The notes under the pieces: model-generated
Seen by the model: only the letters and a program-made list of their open reading frames with translations
Database searches by the model: none
What the model was told of the DNA's origin: nothing
In this document: positions 1-6,784 of the stretch, piece after piece
Layout of the letters: each line of letters begins with the position of its first letter
How positions within the stretch are numbered: the stretch's first letter is position 1
NCBI GenBank assembly: GCA_013813185.1
Contig: JACCSD010000077.1
Location: 1-10,032 of the forward strand
Direction of reading: 5' to 3'
DNA length: 10,032 bases
Source of the DNA: Burkholderiaceae bacterium
GTDB taxonomy: Bacteria > Pseudomonadota > Gammaproteobacteria > Burkholderiales > Burkholderiaceae_F
Translations under genes and position numbers: made by a program

Positions 1-900
1 TTCGCCGCTGCGCTGTGTGGCTTCGCCGCTGTCGGCCGCGACTTCTGGCTGCTGGTCGCGGCCACCGTCATCGCGGGCTTCTACAACGCCAACGCGCAGC
101 TGTATCGCTTCGCGGCAACCGAGCTGGCGGCGCCGGCATTCAAGGAGCGCGCGATATCGCTGGTGCTGGCCGGCGGCATCGTCGGTGCATTTGCCGGCCC
201 CGCTCTTGCCAGTGCGAGCCGCAACGTGCTGGGCGTGCCGTTCGCCGCGGCGTATTTGGCGCTGGCGGCGGTCGCGCTGATCTCTCTGCTGCTGCTGTCT
301 CTGATCGATTTTCCCGAACACCGGCCGCCTGTTGCCGGTCAGTCGCGTGGCAGGCCGCTCGCGGAAATCGCGCGCCAGCCGGTTTTCATCGTGGCGGTGC
401 TGGCTTCGGCGATCGGATACGGCGTAATGAACCTGTTGATGGCGGCCACGCCGATCGCGATGCAGCACCATTCGCATCCTTTTTCCGACGCCGCGCTGGT
501 ACTCGAATGGCACGTGCTCGGCATGTTCGTGCCCGGCTTTTTCACCGGGCATTTGATCAAACGCTTCGGCGTGCTGCCGGTGATGGGCGTGGGCGCAGCA
601 CTGAATTTTGCGTGTGTTGTGATTGCGCTGAGCGGCGTCGACGTGATGCAGTTTCTGGTTGCATTGTTTCTGCTCGGCGTCGGCTGGAACTTCCTGTTTG
701 TCGGCGGAACGACTTTGTTCACCGAGGCGTACCGCCCCGAAGAGAAAAATCGCGCGCAAGGTGCGATGGACTTCTGCGTCTTCACGACGATGGCGATTAT
801 GAGACTTGCAGCATTGTTTTGCACCAAATGCAAAAGTATGAGTAAAAACAGGGGTGCAAAAGTACGGGTAACTCTAACTCATTGCCCTTCCACTCGTTGA
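1..900 (+). pseudogene. MFS transporter, 5' end outside window, C-terminus lost
   Basis: The frame open from base 1 encodes the later part of a major facilitator superfamily inner-membrane transporter. Hydrophobic helices are separated by short loops, and a typical mid/late-MFS stretch is visible: HVLGMFVPGFFTGHLIKRFG (about 525-585), then a helix reading FLVALFLLGVGWNFLFVGG (about 652-708), then TEAYRPEEKNRAQGAMDFCVF (about 721-783). In intact relatives the segment after NDFCVF or MDFCVF continues with one or two more helices. Here, from about 795, the frame turns into a non-membrane tail rich in Lys, Cys and Arg (LFCTKCKSMSKNRG and onwards) and stops at 898-900. The break falls exactly where the repeat cluster begins, so an insertion or deletion probably removed about 40-50 residues. 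The transported substrate cannot be assigned. The N-terminal half lies left of the window, so whether that part is intact is unknown. The family call is firm; the pseudogene status is inference. Confidence 0.75.
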
Positions 901-1084
901 GCCTTTCAATCGCGGCTTAACGAAAATTACTGCGTCAAGAGTCCTTTTCTCCTTCTCGAAGACAGAAGACAATGTCCAACGCTAATTGCTCGTCTACGAC
1001 AATGTGCAAAACCATGCTTCACAAGAGGTCTTTGATGGAAATTCGGACGACCGGACAGGACAATGTGCAAAAGTATGGGTAAAA
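817..1084 (+). repeat. Cluster of TGCAAAAGTATGGGTAAAA-type repeats, probable insertion-sequence end remnant
   Basis: At least four same-orientation copies of one motif lie in about 260 bases. TGCAAAAGTATGAGTAAAA is at 829-847. TGCAAAAGTACGGGTAA is at 855-871. GACAATGTGCAAAA is at 998-1011 and recurs exactly at 1059-1072, where it runs into TGCAAAAGTATGGGTAAAA (1066-1084, 18 of 19 identical to the first copy). A weaker copy, GACAATGTCCAA, is at 968-979. The first copy is also one arm of a perfect 7-bp inverted repeat: TTTTGCA at 817-823 facing TGCAAAA at 829-835. Multiple spaced repeats of this kind are known as transposase-binding sites at the ends of some insertion sequences, IS21 family for example. 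No transposase gene is present, so the family cannot be named. The cluster starts where the MFS homology stops, which supports an insertion scar. Confidence 0.5.
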
Positions 1085-1333
1085 CTTGGGATGTCGATTA
1101 GCGACACCCGAGAACAGCGCCTATTTCTAGCATTGCAGCTCCATCCGGACTTACCTGCGCGCGCGCGGCTGCCGTCCCAACTCGGCCACACACCGCTGTC
1201 GCTATGCGTCGCGCAAGATGGGCTTTACGGTCGATGCGTCCGCGTGGAATCCGCATGGGGCGGCCCTTATTACCTATGAGCACGGCAGATCTTCGACAAG
1301 GCTGATCACCTTCGGCGTCTGCTGATCATCTGC
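1085..1333. other. Gene-free stretch with unrecognised, possibly decayed coding sequence
   Basis: No start codon with a ribosome-binding site and no protein family I recognise is present between the repeat cluster and the end of xsc. One plus-strand frame from 1131 to a TGA at 1323-1325 has G/C-rich third positions and a protein-like end (around MGFTVDASAWNPHG, 1218-1259). It has no credible start and follows an in-frame TAG at 1128-1130, so it could be the tail of a destroyed gene. GCTGATCA occurs twice, at 1301-1308 and 1321-1328. No clear rho-independent terminator for xsc is visible: there is no GC-rich hairpin followed by a T-run. Confidence 0.35.
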
Positions 1334-3121
1334 TCAAACGAAGTTTTTGTATTTCTCCAAATGGCGTATGGGCTTCGAAAGTGCATCGCGCCGAAATGGG
1401 TCTCCCAATTCTTTGGTGACCATCAACTCGAGTACCGTCGTTTTCCCTTCAGTCTGGTTCTGAACCGACTGCTGTAGCGCAGCGCCGACGTCTGACAACT
1501 TGTCGACTACAACACCCTCGCAGCCGAATGACTTCGCAACGGCGGCCCAGCTCGGATTCTCCAATTCCACACCTTGATAGCGCTGCGAGTAAAAGTCGAC
1601 GTGATTCTTTTTCTCCGCACCCCATTGCCCGTTGTTGAACAGCACGACCGTGACGCCGATCTTCTCGCGGGCGCACGTCAGCAGTTCGTTCAGGCTAATC
1701 CCCCAAGCGCCGTCGCCGACGTAAGCGATGGCCGGCCGATCCGGCGCGGCAACCTTCGCGCCGCACGCGACCGGGAACGCGTAGCCGCAGTTTCCAAAGC
1801 TCATGGCCGCCAGCATCGAGCGCGGCTCCTCGAAACGCAGATACGAGTTCGATACCGAGCATATGTTGCCGATGTCGGTCGATACCATCGCCCGCTTCGG
1901 CATCGCTCGCTCGAGTTCGCGCAGCATCTGGCGCGGATGCATGTAACTTGAGTTTTTCGAGATCTCGATGGAGTACGGATCGGTCTCGTGTGTCCACTTG
2001 TCGAGCTCTTTCTCCCAAGTGGATTTTTCCGCCTTGATCTTGGCGTCGCGCTCGGCCTTGTTCTGCTGGCAAGCGAGCGCCTTTCCCTGCAGGCGGCGCA
2101 GCAGCGCGACGGCAGCGGCTTTGGCATCACCGCAAATGCCGACCGAGATCGGCTTGACCAATCCCAGCATCTTTGCATCGACATCGATCTGAATGATCTT
2201 CGCGTTTTTCGGCCAATAGTCGAGGCCGTGCTGCGGCAATGTGCCGAACGGTCCCAGACGCGAGCCGAGCGCAAGCACGACGTCGGCTTGGCGGATTAAT
2301 TTCATTGCCGCTTTAGATCCCTGGTAGCCCAGTGGGCCGCTCCAGAGCGGATGCGAGGCTGGGAAGGTATCGTTGTGCAAATAGCTATTCGCCACCGGCG
2401 CGTGCAGCAGTTCGGCCAGTGCAATCGCCTCTTTCACTCCATCGGCGAACAGCACTCCGCCACCGGCGAGAATGACCGGAAACTTGGCTTCGCCCAGAAT
2501 CTTCGCCGCTTCATCGAGCGCGGCTTCATCGCCGGAACCGCGGCCGATGCGAATCGGTTGCGGAATTTCGACCTCGATGTCACCGTAGAAGAAGTCACGT
2601 GGGATATTCAGTTGCGTTGGCCCCATGTCGAGCAGCGCGCGATCGAAGCAGCGGGCCGTGATCTCGGTCATGCGCTTCGGGTTCATGACGTGGCCTTGGT
2701 ACTTGGTGATCTTCGAGAAGATAGGCAGTTGTTCAGTCTCTTGAAAACCACCTAATCCCAGCGTCATCGAGCCCGTTTCCGGCGTGATCATCACGACCGG
2801 CGAATGCGCCCAGTACGCAGCCGCGACGCCTGTCACAAAGTTGGTGACGCCCGGACCGTTTTGTCCGATGCAGACACCATGACGCCCCGTTACGCGTGCA
2901 TATCCATCGGCCATGTGCACGGCACCTTGTTCGTGTGCCACAGGAATAAAACGGATGCCCGCGGCGGGAAAGATGTCGAGCGAGTCCATAAACGCTGACC
3001 CGACGATGCCAAAGATGTCGGTTACGCCCTGCGCTACCAGCGTTTCGACAAACGCCTCCGAGGGCGTCATTTTCTGTTTGCCCTGAACCGCGGTTCGGTT
3101 CGGTTGCTTCACGTCAGTCAT
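1334..3121 (-). CDS. xsc: Sulfoacetaldehyde acetyltransferase (Xsc)
   Basis: A thiamine-diphosphate-dependent cytoplasmic enzyme (EC 2.3.3.15) that cleaves sulfoacetaldehyde with phosphate into sulfite and acetyl phosphate. It is the desulfonation step shared by taurine, isethionate and sulfoacetate degradation. The 595 residues match full family length, with three domains: pyrimidine-binding (about 18-185), central (about 200-340) and diphosphate-binding (about 410-575). Visible motifs are the catalytic Glu64 in VAHEQGAVHMADGYAR, the GDGAW metal/ThDP motif at 469-473 and NNGQWGAEKKNHVDFY from 496. The Xsc-specific segments NSYLHNDTFPASHPLW, GSRLGPFGTLPQHG and the end LGDPFRRDALSKP separate it from acetolactate synthases and oxalyl-CoA decarboxylases. 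The ATG at 3121 is preceded by AAGGAA (3128-3133 on the other strand). Family members usually begin near Met18 (MTPSEAF), so there is a 17-residue N-terminal extension, but Met18 lacks a ribosome site. The gene is divergent from iclR and the broken pta and appears intact. Confidence 0.96.
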   Translation of the reverse strand: MTDVKQPNRTAVQGKQKMTPSEAFVETLVAQGVTDIFGIVGSAFMDSLDIFPAAGIRFIPVAHEQGAVHMADGYARVTGRHGVCIGQNGPGVTNFVTGVAAAYWAHSPVVMITPETGSMTLGLGGFQETEQLPIFSKITKYQGHVMNPKRMTEITARCFDRALLDMGPTQLNIPRDFFYGDIEVEIPQPIRIGRGSGDEAALDEAAKILGEAKFPVILAGGGVLFADGVKEAIALAELLHAPVANSYLHNDTFPASHPLWSGPLGYQGSKAAMKLIRQADVVLALGSRLGPFGTLPQHGLDYWPKNAKIIQIDVDAKMLGLVKPISVGICGDAKAAAVALLRRLQGKALACQQNKAERDAKIKAEKSTWEKELDKWTHETDPYSIEISKNSSYMHPRQMLRELERAMPKRAMVSTDIGNICSVSNSYLRFEEPRSMLAAMSFGNCGYAFPVACGAKVAAPDRPAIAYVGDGAWGISLNELLTCAREKIGVTVVLFNNGQWGAEKKNHVDFYSQRYQGVELENPSWAAVAKSFGCEGVVVDKLSDVGAALQQSVQNQTEGKTTVLELMVTKELGDPFRRDALSKPIRHLEKYKNFV

Positions 3122-3174
3122 TGCGAATTCCTTTTCGGGACGGAACGATGGATGGATTTACCGGTTTAATGAGA

Positions 3175-3228
3175 GAGACAATTCGTCTCGTCAGATGAGA
3201 CAATAGACCTGCCTTAGACGCCTCGCAA
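3175..3228 (-). promoter_or_regulatory. Candidate xsc promoter with overlapping regulator boxes
   Basis: On the minus strand TTGCGA (3223-3228) and TATTGT (3200-3205) are separated by 17 bases and each match 4 of 6 sigma-70 consensus positions, placing a start of transcription near 3192 and a leader of about 70 bases before xsc. An inverted repeat GAGAC-N5-GTCTC lies at 3175-3189, just downstream of that start. The 8-mer GAGACAAT appears at 3175-3182 and again at 3197-3204, where it overlaps the -10 element; GTCTC-N7-GAGAC (3185-3201) links the two. The layout suits a repressor or regulator site for the adjacent IclR protein. The promoter hexamers are weak matches and binding is inferred. For the opposite direction, TACAAT at 3241-3246 is a possible -10 of iclR, without a convincing -35. 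Confidence 0.4.
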
Positions 3229-3294
3229 GCATTCGTTCAATACAATGATACAAAATGGTTGCATAGGTGGAACATTTCCGTTTAAGCTGCTCGC

Positions 3295-4092
3295 ATGGGA
3301 AACGTGATCCATGTGGTGGCGGACAACGCGCGGCGCGAGACAATGCTCGAAAACTCTTCAACGTTAAAGGCGTTTGCGGTCCTCGAGGCCGTCGTCGCAG
3401 CACGGGCGCCGGTAACGCTCGCCGAGCTCATGCAGGCGACTGGGATGCCGAAGCCAAGCTTGCATCGCACGCTGGCACTGTTTGAGGAAGCCGGTCTGAT
3501 CAGCCGCGAACCCACGGGCCGCGCCTACATGCCGGGACAGCGGTTAGCGCGCTTCAGCCTTGATGTCTTACAGCACGACGCGGTAGCCGCCATGCGGCGC
3601 ACGGTGCTGCGCAAGCTGGTCGCCGATCTCGGTGAAACCTGCAACCTCTCGGTATTGCGGCGCGGAGAGCTCGTCTATCTGGATCGCGTGGAGGCCGATT
3701 GGCCGCTGCGCCTGCATCTGCCGGTAGGCACGATGTTGCCGCCGCATTGCTCGGCGAGCGGAAAATTACTGTTGGCATTCAAACCGATGCACGAGCGCGA
3801 CGCGTTGATTGAAGCGATGCCGTTGCAGCGCTTCACCGATCGCACGATCACCGACCGGCAGTTGCTGGCCGCCGAGCTCGATCGCATCGCGGCCAGAGGT
3901 TATGCCGTCGACAACGAGGAATATGTGCTCGGCGTTGCTTGCGTAGCAGTGCCGGTGCGCGAAATGGACGGCGCCGTGCCCGCTGCTGTCGCGGTGCATG
4001 CCGCTACTGCCCGTCTACCGTTGTCGCGTGCGTTGGAGTTCCTGCCAACGCTAAGCACCGCTGCTGCCGCGATCGCCGAGACCTTCGCATGA
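3295..4092 (+). CDS. IclR-family transcriptional regulator, probably of the xsc/pta genes
   Basis: A cytoplasmic DNA-binding regulator of about 265 residues, the normal size for the family. The N-terminal winged helix-turn-helix spans about residues 39-70 (PVTLAELMQATGMPKPSLHR then LFEEAGLI). The ligand-binding domain follows from about 90 to the end, with the family hallmarks HCSASGKLLLAF (151-162) and RGYAVDNEEYVLGVACVAVPV (201-221). It is transcribed divergently from xsc, and its TGA overlaps the pta start as ATGA, so coupled expression with pta and control of xsc are likely; IclR-type regulators are known from other sulfonate clusters. The effector is unknown, though sulfoacetaldehyde or an upstream sulfonate is plausible. 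The start is uncertain: ATG 3295 has no ribosome site, while ATG 3343 (MLENSSTLKAF) gives a more usual N-terminus and sits on a third GAGACAAT box (3337-3344). Confidence 0.9.
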   Translation: MGNVIHVVADNARRETMLENSSTLKAFAVLEAVVAARAPVTLAELMQATGMPKPSLHRTLALFEEAGLISREPTGRAYMPGQRLARFSLDVLQHDAVAAMRRTVLRKLVADLGETCNLSVLRRGELVYLDRVEADWPLRLHLPVGTMLPPHCSASGKLLLAFKPMHERDALIEAMPLQRFTDRTITDRQLLAAELDRIAARGYAVDNEEYVLGVACVAVPVREMDGAVPAAVAVHAATARLPLSRALEFLPTLSTAAAAIAETFA

Positions 4093-4911
4093 GTGCCGCC
4101 GCGGCATTTCCGCGTCTGCAGACGCTGATCGACAGCGCGCGTAGCAACACTGGTGTGGCGCTCGTATATCCCTGCAGCGCGCCGGCTTTGCACGCAGCTT
4201 GCAGCATCGCCGCGCAAGGTGTGGCGCGACCAGTATTGGTGGGCCCACGAGACAGTATGGCCCGCGCCGCCGATACCGCGCATGTCAACTTGCGCGATTT
4301 CGAGTGCATTGATGCGCCTCTTGAACCTCGCGCGGCTGCTGACACCGCCGTTGCGCTGGCGCGCGATAGTGTCGTGGCGGCGCTGATGAAGGGCTCACTA
4401 CCTACCGATGAGCTGATGTCGGCAGTCGTCGCGCGTAATGGCGGTCTGCGTACCAATGCACGCATCAGCCACATTTTCGTATTCGACCTCCCCCCGTTAT
4501 CACAAGCTGTTGGCGTTAGCCGATTGCGTAGTGAACATCGCTCCGCAGCTCGATACCAAACGCGACATCCTACGAAATGCATTGGGTGTGTTGCGCGCGC
4601 TCGGCGTCAAAGGGCCGAAGGTCGGCATTGTGGCTGCCGTCGAAACAGTAAACCCCTCGATTCAGGTCACGCTCGATGCGCACGCTCTAGCGCAAGCGGT
4701 GTGGAACGACGCAATTGTGGAAGGGCCCTTCGGCTTCGATAACGCGATCTCGGCGGATGCGGCGCGCGTCAAGGGAATGAATTCACGCGTGGCCGGTGAT
4801 GCCGATCTGCTGCTGATGCCGGACCTCAACGCAGCAAACATGCTTTACAAGTCCTTCACGTACATCGGTGGCGGCGAATGCGCCGGGCTGGTACTCGGTG
4901 CGCGTGTGCCG
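4089..4911 (+). pseudogene. pta: Phosphate acetyltransferase (Pta/Ptb type), frameshifted and 3'-truncated
   Basis: This is a short, single-domain phosphate acetyl/butyryltransferase, which would convert acetyl phosphate from Xsc to acetyl-CoA. The first part (4089 to about 4490) reads MSAAAAFPRLQTLIDSARSN and continues through VYPCSAPALHAACSIAAQG, LVGPRD, ALMKGSLPTDELM and ISHIFVFDLP. At C6 (4490-4495) the frame slips: the downstream frame continues RYHKLLALADCVVNIAP, IVAAVETVNPSIQVTLDA, GPFGFDNAISADAARVKG, DLLLMPDLNAANMLYK and GECAGLVLGARVP. Five Cs instead of six would restore one continuous frame. Homology then stops at about 4911: the usual ending after GARVP (IVLTSRADS-like, roughly 20-30 residues) is absent, and the frame runs on antisense through the DUF1326 gene to 5571. 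The first frame ends in an unrelated tail at 4742. The frameshift alone could be a sequencing error; frameshift plus truncation makes inactivity likely. The start overlaps the iclR stop. Confidence 0.88.
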
Positions 4912-4920
4912 GATGATCGC

Positions 4921-5559
4921 CTAAGCGATACGTGTCGAATCCCAGTCGAACGGCGCGTAGTGCGCGTTCGTCCCCGCAGCGTGGTTCCATTTGAAACCAT
5001 GGTCGCGGTACCAGGCCTTGTTGGTGACCGCAGAAATCACGCGCTCGCACGCCCAGTGAAGCACGTTGTCTATCAACACTTCCCGCTTCTTGTCGCGGCC
5101 GGGAACCGCTTCGATCTCGACTTCCATCACGTCGCGCACAGCGAACCGTCGATGGAAGCCTTCCGGGCGATACTCGATGTCGGCAACGCGCGGCTCTCTC
5201 CACGTCTTGACGAACAGCGCCAGGCGCTTCACAGGTCCGCCCTGATTGCCTCGAAAGATTTCCGACAGCGCATTCTTCTGATCTTCGGTCGCGCGCGAGT
5301 CGAGATAGACAGCCGTGTCGAGATCGCCGTCAACCATAAGGCCGGGTACGTGATAGATCATCGCGACGTTCAGGTTATCGAGTATCACGTCCCCGTATCG
5401 ACCCGCGTTGATGTGGAACAGGCTTATAACGTCGCAGTAACCCAGCGTCGGCGGCGCGAGCGCGCGGCCATGCTCGGGATGGCGTGGACCGAGAAGACAC
5501 GGACACATAAGATCGCAGTTGCAGTTCTCGAGGTACTCGCCACGCAAGTTCCAATCCAT
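4921..5559 (-). CDS. DUF1326 domain-containing protein
   Basis: The 212-residue product has the DUF1326 hallmark near its start, ENCNCDLMCPCL (residues 11-22), giving four closely spaced cysteines (13, 15, 19, 21) that could hold a metal. No signal peptide or membrane helix is visible, so it is probably cytoplasmic. Further conserved-looking blocks are YCDVISLFHINAGRYGDVILDNLNVAMIYHVPG (41-73) and the end GFKWNHAAGTNAHYAPFDW. The function is not established. Genes for this family commonly lie beside DUF2182 membrane proteins, as here, where the partner is divergent across a shared promoter region; that supports a joint role, perhaps in metal handling. The ATG at 5559 is supported by GAGGGA (5564-5569 on the other strand). 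The stop lies only about 10 bases from the broken end of pta, so this gene marks the edge of a DNA block joined into the sulfonate cluster. Confidence 0.88.
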   Translation of the reverse strand: MDWNLRGEYLENCNCDLMCPCLLGPRHPEHGRALAPPTLGYCDVISLFHINAGRYGDVILDNLNVAMIYHVPGLMVDGDLDTAVYLDSRATEDQKNALSEIFRGNQGGPVKRLALFVKTWREPRVADIEYRPEGFHRRFAVRDVMEVEIEAVPGRDKKREVLIDNVLHWACERVISAVTNKAWYRDHGFKWNHAAGTNAHYAPFDWDSTRIA

Positions 5560-5647
5560 TGTTCCCTCTGAGCAGATATGAAGAAGTGATCCGAGTGTAG
5601 TGGGCCGTTGATTCGCTCACAACGCTCGCCGTGCTCTTCGACCATCA

Positions 5648-5737
5648 TTGATCGTCGTAGTATCAACTGACGATAATTCGCGCGACTCAGCCGTGAGAAT
5701 TCTCGAACAATGATAATTTGCGCGCTCGATAACGAGC
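5648..5737. promoter_or_regulatory. Divergent control region between the DUF1326 and DUF2182 genes
   Basis: The 293 bases between the two divergent genes (5560-5852) hold no credible gene but several symmetrical elements. GATAATTCGCGCG (5672-5684) and GATAATTTGCGCG (5712-5724) are direct repeats with one mismatch, 40 bases apart, close to four helical turns. Between them is a perfect 10-bp palindrome GAGAATTCTC (5695-5704). Just after is GCTCG-ATAA-CGAGC (5724-5737). TTGATC (5648-5653) and GATAAT (5672-5677) with an 18-base spacer form a possible sigma-70 promoter towards DUF2182. Operators for an unlinked regulator are a reasonable inference, since no regulator gene of this pair is in the window. 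Confidence 0.4.
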
Positions 5738-5852
5738 ATGCACCTTCTTTTCGCGCACTAACGCTTACAGAAGATGCATAATTTTTTCGATGAATATGCA
5801 ACGAGAGCGATCGTCGAAAGATCCTCGATGAAGGTACACACGAGTCTGCGCG

Positions 5853-6659
5853 ATGTCAGCAAGACCGACGACGCATGGCGCTGCCGCAAGACCGCGCGCC
5901 AACCGAGACCGGTTGCTGATCGCAGGCGCGCTCGGCGCAGCCCTGCTGTTCTGCTGGGGATACCTGCTCTACATGGTCTGGGGCATGATGCACATGGACG
6001 TCGGTGCAGACATGCTTGTCATGCCGAGCATGACCGACTGGCGCGAAGCGGACGTCCTGCTCGTCTTTCTGATGTGGACGATCATGATGGCGGCAATGAT
6101 GCTGCCGTCTTCGGCGCCGATGATCTCGGTTTATGCGCGAATCGCGCGTCAGCGTTTGAAACGTCGTCAGGCTTTCATTGCGACATTCGTGTTCGTCTGC
6201 GGATACCTTTCCGTGTGGGCCGGGTTCAGCCTGCTCGCGACGCTCGCTCAATGGGCGTTGCTGGAAGCGCGTCTGGTTTCGCCGATGATGAAAAGCACGA
6301 GCTCCCTGCTGAGCGCGGCACTGCTTGCGGCGGCCGGCGTGTACCAGTTCACGTCGCTGAAGCACGTTTGCTTGTCCAAATGCCGCTCGCCGATGAGCTT
6401 CATTCTGACCGAGTGGCGCGACACGCATCGCGGCGCTTTCGTGATGGGCCTCCGCCACGGACTCTTTTGCGTCGGCTGCTGCTGGCTGCTGATGCTGCTG
6501 TTGTTCGTATTCGGCGTGATGAACGTGCTGTGGATCGTTTTGCTTACCGCTTTGGTTCTGATGGAGAAACTCCTGCCACGCGCGCGCTGGCTGGATCGGG
6601 GAATCGGGTTCGCGTTTCTTGTCTGGGCAGCAGTGGTCGCCGGCCAGGCGCTGTTCTGA
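5853..6659 (+). CDS. DUF2182 polytopic membrane protein, predicted metal-binding
   Basis: The 268-residue inner-membrane protein has about six or seven hydrophobic segments (roughly 21-46, 68-90, 107-130, 148-160, 198-222, 222-240 and 250-268). Family signatures are MWTIMMAAMMLPSSAPM (about 74-90), SLKHVCLSKCRSPM (about 158-171) and GLFCVGCCWLLML (about 193-205). Methionines are very dense in the first third (41, 45, 46, 48, 54, 57, 60, then the MM pairs of the second helix), and the two conserved Cys clusters face each other in sequence, which suggests binding of a soft metal such as copper. The family is annotated only as a predicted metal-binding integral membrane protein. It is divergent from the DUF1326 gene, its usual companion. 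The ATG at 5853 is the first in frame after a TGA at 5829-5831 and has no good ribosome site, so the exact start is uncertain. Confidence 0.87.
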   Translation: MSARPTTHGAAARPRANRDRLLIAGALGAALLFCWGYLLYMVWGMMHMDVGADMLVMPSMTDWREADVLLVFLMWTIMMAAMMLPSSAPMISVYARIARQRLKRRQAFIATFVFVCGYLSVWAGFSLLATLAQWALLEARLVSPMMKSTSSLLSAALLAAAGVYQFTSLKHVCLSKCRSPMSFILTEWRDTHRGAFVMGLRHGLFCVGCCWLLMLLLFVFGVMNVLWIVLLTALVLMEKLLPRARWLDRGIGFAFLVWAAVVAGQALF

Positions 6660-6716
6660 ACAGGCGATGCGTTCCAGCATGTCACAAAGAACTTTTGGAG
6701 AGCTCGGATCTTTCGA

Positions 6717-6732
6717 CATGTCCCGTGACATG
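6717..6732. promoter_or_regulatory. Inverted repeat upstream of the binding-protein gene, candidate operator
   Basis: CATGTC-CCGT-GACATG is a perfect 6-bp-arm inverted repeat about 53 bases before the start of the Bug-family gene. A further half-site CATGTCA is at 6678-6684. The size and position suit an operator for the IclR-type regulator at the right end of the window, but no experimental link or clear -10/-35 pair is visible. No T-run follows, so it is not a typical terminator for the DUF2182 gene. Confidence 0.3.
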
Positions 6733-6784
6733 ACCGCCATTAACGTTAGTGCTCACGGCTGACGCTACCTACGAGGAGAATCGC

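Noticed and set aside
817..1084. CRISPR array interpretation of the repeat cluster
   Set aside because: Repeat spacing is irregular (about 26, 150 and 61 bases), copies are of unequal length, and no cas gene is present.
1334..3121. Acetolactate synthase or oxalyl-CoA decarboxylase as the identity of the ThDP enzyme
   Set aside because: The NSYLHNDTFPASHPLW, LPQHGLDYWP, NNGQWGAEKKNHVDFY and LGDPFRRDALSKP blocks are those of Xsc, and an adjacent Pta gene fits acetyl phosphate production.
4438..5571. A 377-residue plus-strand open frame
   Set aside because: It is a chimera of the second half of broken pta (to about 4911) and the antisense of the DUF1326 gene. The later part has no family resemblance, while the opposite strand has a ribosome site and conserved motifs.
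6651..6663. CTGTTC-T-GAACAG palindrome on the DUF2182 stop codon, considered as a terminator
   Set aside because: The arms meet with a single-base centre, so no hairpin loop can form, and no T-run follows.
5774..6733. A 319-residue plus-strand open frame starting MHNFFDEY, and a 294-residue minus-strand frame (5856-6740)
   Set aside because: Both are alternative-frame readings of the DUF2182 gene. They lack membrane pattern and are rich in Arg or in His/Gln as expected for shadow frames of high-GC coding DNA.
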